A stretch of 47,409 bases of DNA from Steroidobacteraceae bacterium (GTDB lineage: Bacteria; Pseudomonadota; Gammaproteobacteria; Steroidobacterales; Steroidobacteraceae), in the NCBI GenBank assembly GCA_022865595.1, contig JALHTE010000017.1, forward strand, positions 1 through 47,409, given 5' to 3'. Position 1 is the first letter of the stretch. Every line of letters begins with the position of its first letter. Positions 46,492 to 47,409 of the stretch are shown piece after piece. The translations under genes were made by a program, and so were the position numbers. A model generated the notes under the pieces. The model saw only the letters and a list, made by a program, of their open reading frames with translations. It ran no database searches and was not told where the DNA came from.

Positions 46492-47409
46492 ATGCAGCCA
46501 GCCCGCGACCTGTTCTCGTACCGCAAGCACTGGGCCCACCGCTTCGGCCCGGCGCCGTTCCTGCCCATGTCGCGGGCGGAGATGGATGAGCTCGGCTGGG
46601 ATTCCTGCGACGTGATCCTGGTCACTGGCGATGCCTATGTGGACCTGCCGAGCTTCGGCATGGCCATCGTCGGTCGTGTGCTCGAGGCGCAGGGGTTCCG
46701 TGTCGGCATCATCGCCCAGCCGGACTGGCACTCGACGCGCGATTTCATGGCGCTCGGTCGCCCGAACCTGTTCTTCGGCGTGACCGGCGGCAACATGGAT
46801 TCGATGGTGAACCGGTACACCTCGGACCGCCGCGTCCGCAGCGACGACGCCTACACACCGTACGGGGCCGGAGGAGCCCGCCCGGACCGCTGCGTCATCG
46901 TCTACTCGCAGCGCGTGCGCGAGGCTTACAAGGACGTGCCGCTGGTGGTGGGCGGTATCGAGGCGTCACTGCGCCGCATCGCGCACTTCGACTACTGGTC
47001 CGAGAAGGTGCGCCGCTCGGTGCTGCTCGATGCAAAGGCAGACCTGCTCGTTTACGGCAATGCGGAGCGCCAGATCTGCGAGATAGCGCACCGGCTCGCG
47101 GCCGGCACACCCATCGACGAGATCCGCGACCTGCGCGGCACGGCGTTCGCGCGACGTTCCATGCCCGAAGGCTGGACCGAGATCGATTCCACCAGCATCG
47201 ATATACCGGGACCGATCGGGCCGGCCATCGACCCTTACGCGTGCGGGCCTGGCGGCGTGCACGGTGCCACGCCGCGCACGGCGCAAGGCATGTCCACTGG
47301 TGACCGGACGATCGGATCTCCGGGCGACAAAGCGATTCCCGAGGAGCGACTCGACCGGGGAGCCGGTCGGCCGGTCGCTACGGCAGGCAAAGCGTCATCG
47401 CGCGAGCAC
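46492..47409 (+). CDS. YgiQ family radical SAM protein, N-terminal part (truncated by window end)
   Basis: [75 protein letters not shown]; no stop before the window end. Confidence 0.95.
   Translation, partial: MQPARDLFSYRKHWAHRFGPAPFLPMSRAEMDELGWDSCDVILVTGDAYVDLPSFGMAIVGRVLEAQGFRVGIIAQPDWHSTRDFMALGRPNLFFGVTGGNMDSMVNRYTSDRRVRSDDAYTPYGAGGARPDRCVIVYSQRVREAYKDVPLVVGGIEASLRRIAHFDYWSEKVRRSVLLDAKADLLVYGNAERQICEIAHRLAAGTPIDEIRDLRGTAFARRSMPEGWTEIDSTSIDIPGPIGPAIDPYACGPGGVHGATPRTAQGMSTGDRTIGSPGDKAIPEERLDRGAGRPVATAGKASSREH

Noticed and set aside
46492-47409. Low-complexity insert in YgiQ after [11 protein letters not shown]
   Set aside because: The same position in E. coli YgiQ also carries a variable low-complexity linker, so it is not a novel insertion; the gene is merely truncated by the window.
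1-47409. CRISPR arrays, tRNA/rRNA genes, IS elements, prophage, toxin-antitoxin or defence loci
   Set aside because: Looked for by eye on both strands. No regularly spaced repeats, T-loop/anticodon-like patterns, transposase/integrase or defence-protein motifs were seen. A tRNAscan-SE, CRISPRFinder or DefenseFinder run would be decisive.

Overview
The window is a GC-rich, densely coding chromosomal segment, probably gammaproteobacterial (inferred from ubiE-ubiJ-ubiB, a GspA/GspB pair, YgiQ and YebC). I see about 45 protein genes. I see no tRNA or rRNA gene, CRISPR array, IS element or prophage. Recognisable blocks, left to right: an intergenic long inverted-repeat element; ubiE-ubiJ-ubiB; a minus-strand group (hotdog thioesterase-like, DUF2007, ion channel, M15 peptidase); a HAMP-PAS-GGDEF-EAL protein; GST; an SbtA-like transporter divergent from a LysR/CbbR-like regulator; an MCE/Mla-like lipid-transport operon; a KefB/C antiporter; TetR plus a TolC-MFP-RND efflux operon; a YtrA-type GntR with a tiny membrane ORF next to mdh; a DUF4286-DUF3667 fusion; dinB; gspA-gspB; a trans-sulfuration enzyme; rhodanese, RidA and LysR; EEP nuclease; a receiver-like/TonB fusion; a beta-CASP MBL nuclease; a degenerate REC-PAS-GAF-HD-GYP protein; a host-attachment-like protein; a redoxin; a bactofilin-like membrane lipoprotein; a methyltransferase; yebC; and a ygiQ truncated by the window end. 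The window is mostly housekeeping. The observations most worth checking are the REC-TM-TPR-like-TonB one-protein architecture (35496-37160), the 28-bp near-perfect GGTG-N16-CACC palindrome between the YtrA-type gntR unit and mdh (24190-24217), the long hairpin element at 54-160, and the HD-GYP protein that has lost key HD residues. I found no unmistakable novel multi-gene system.
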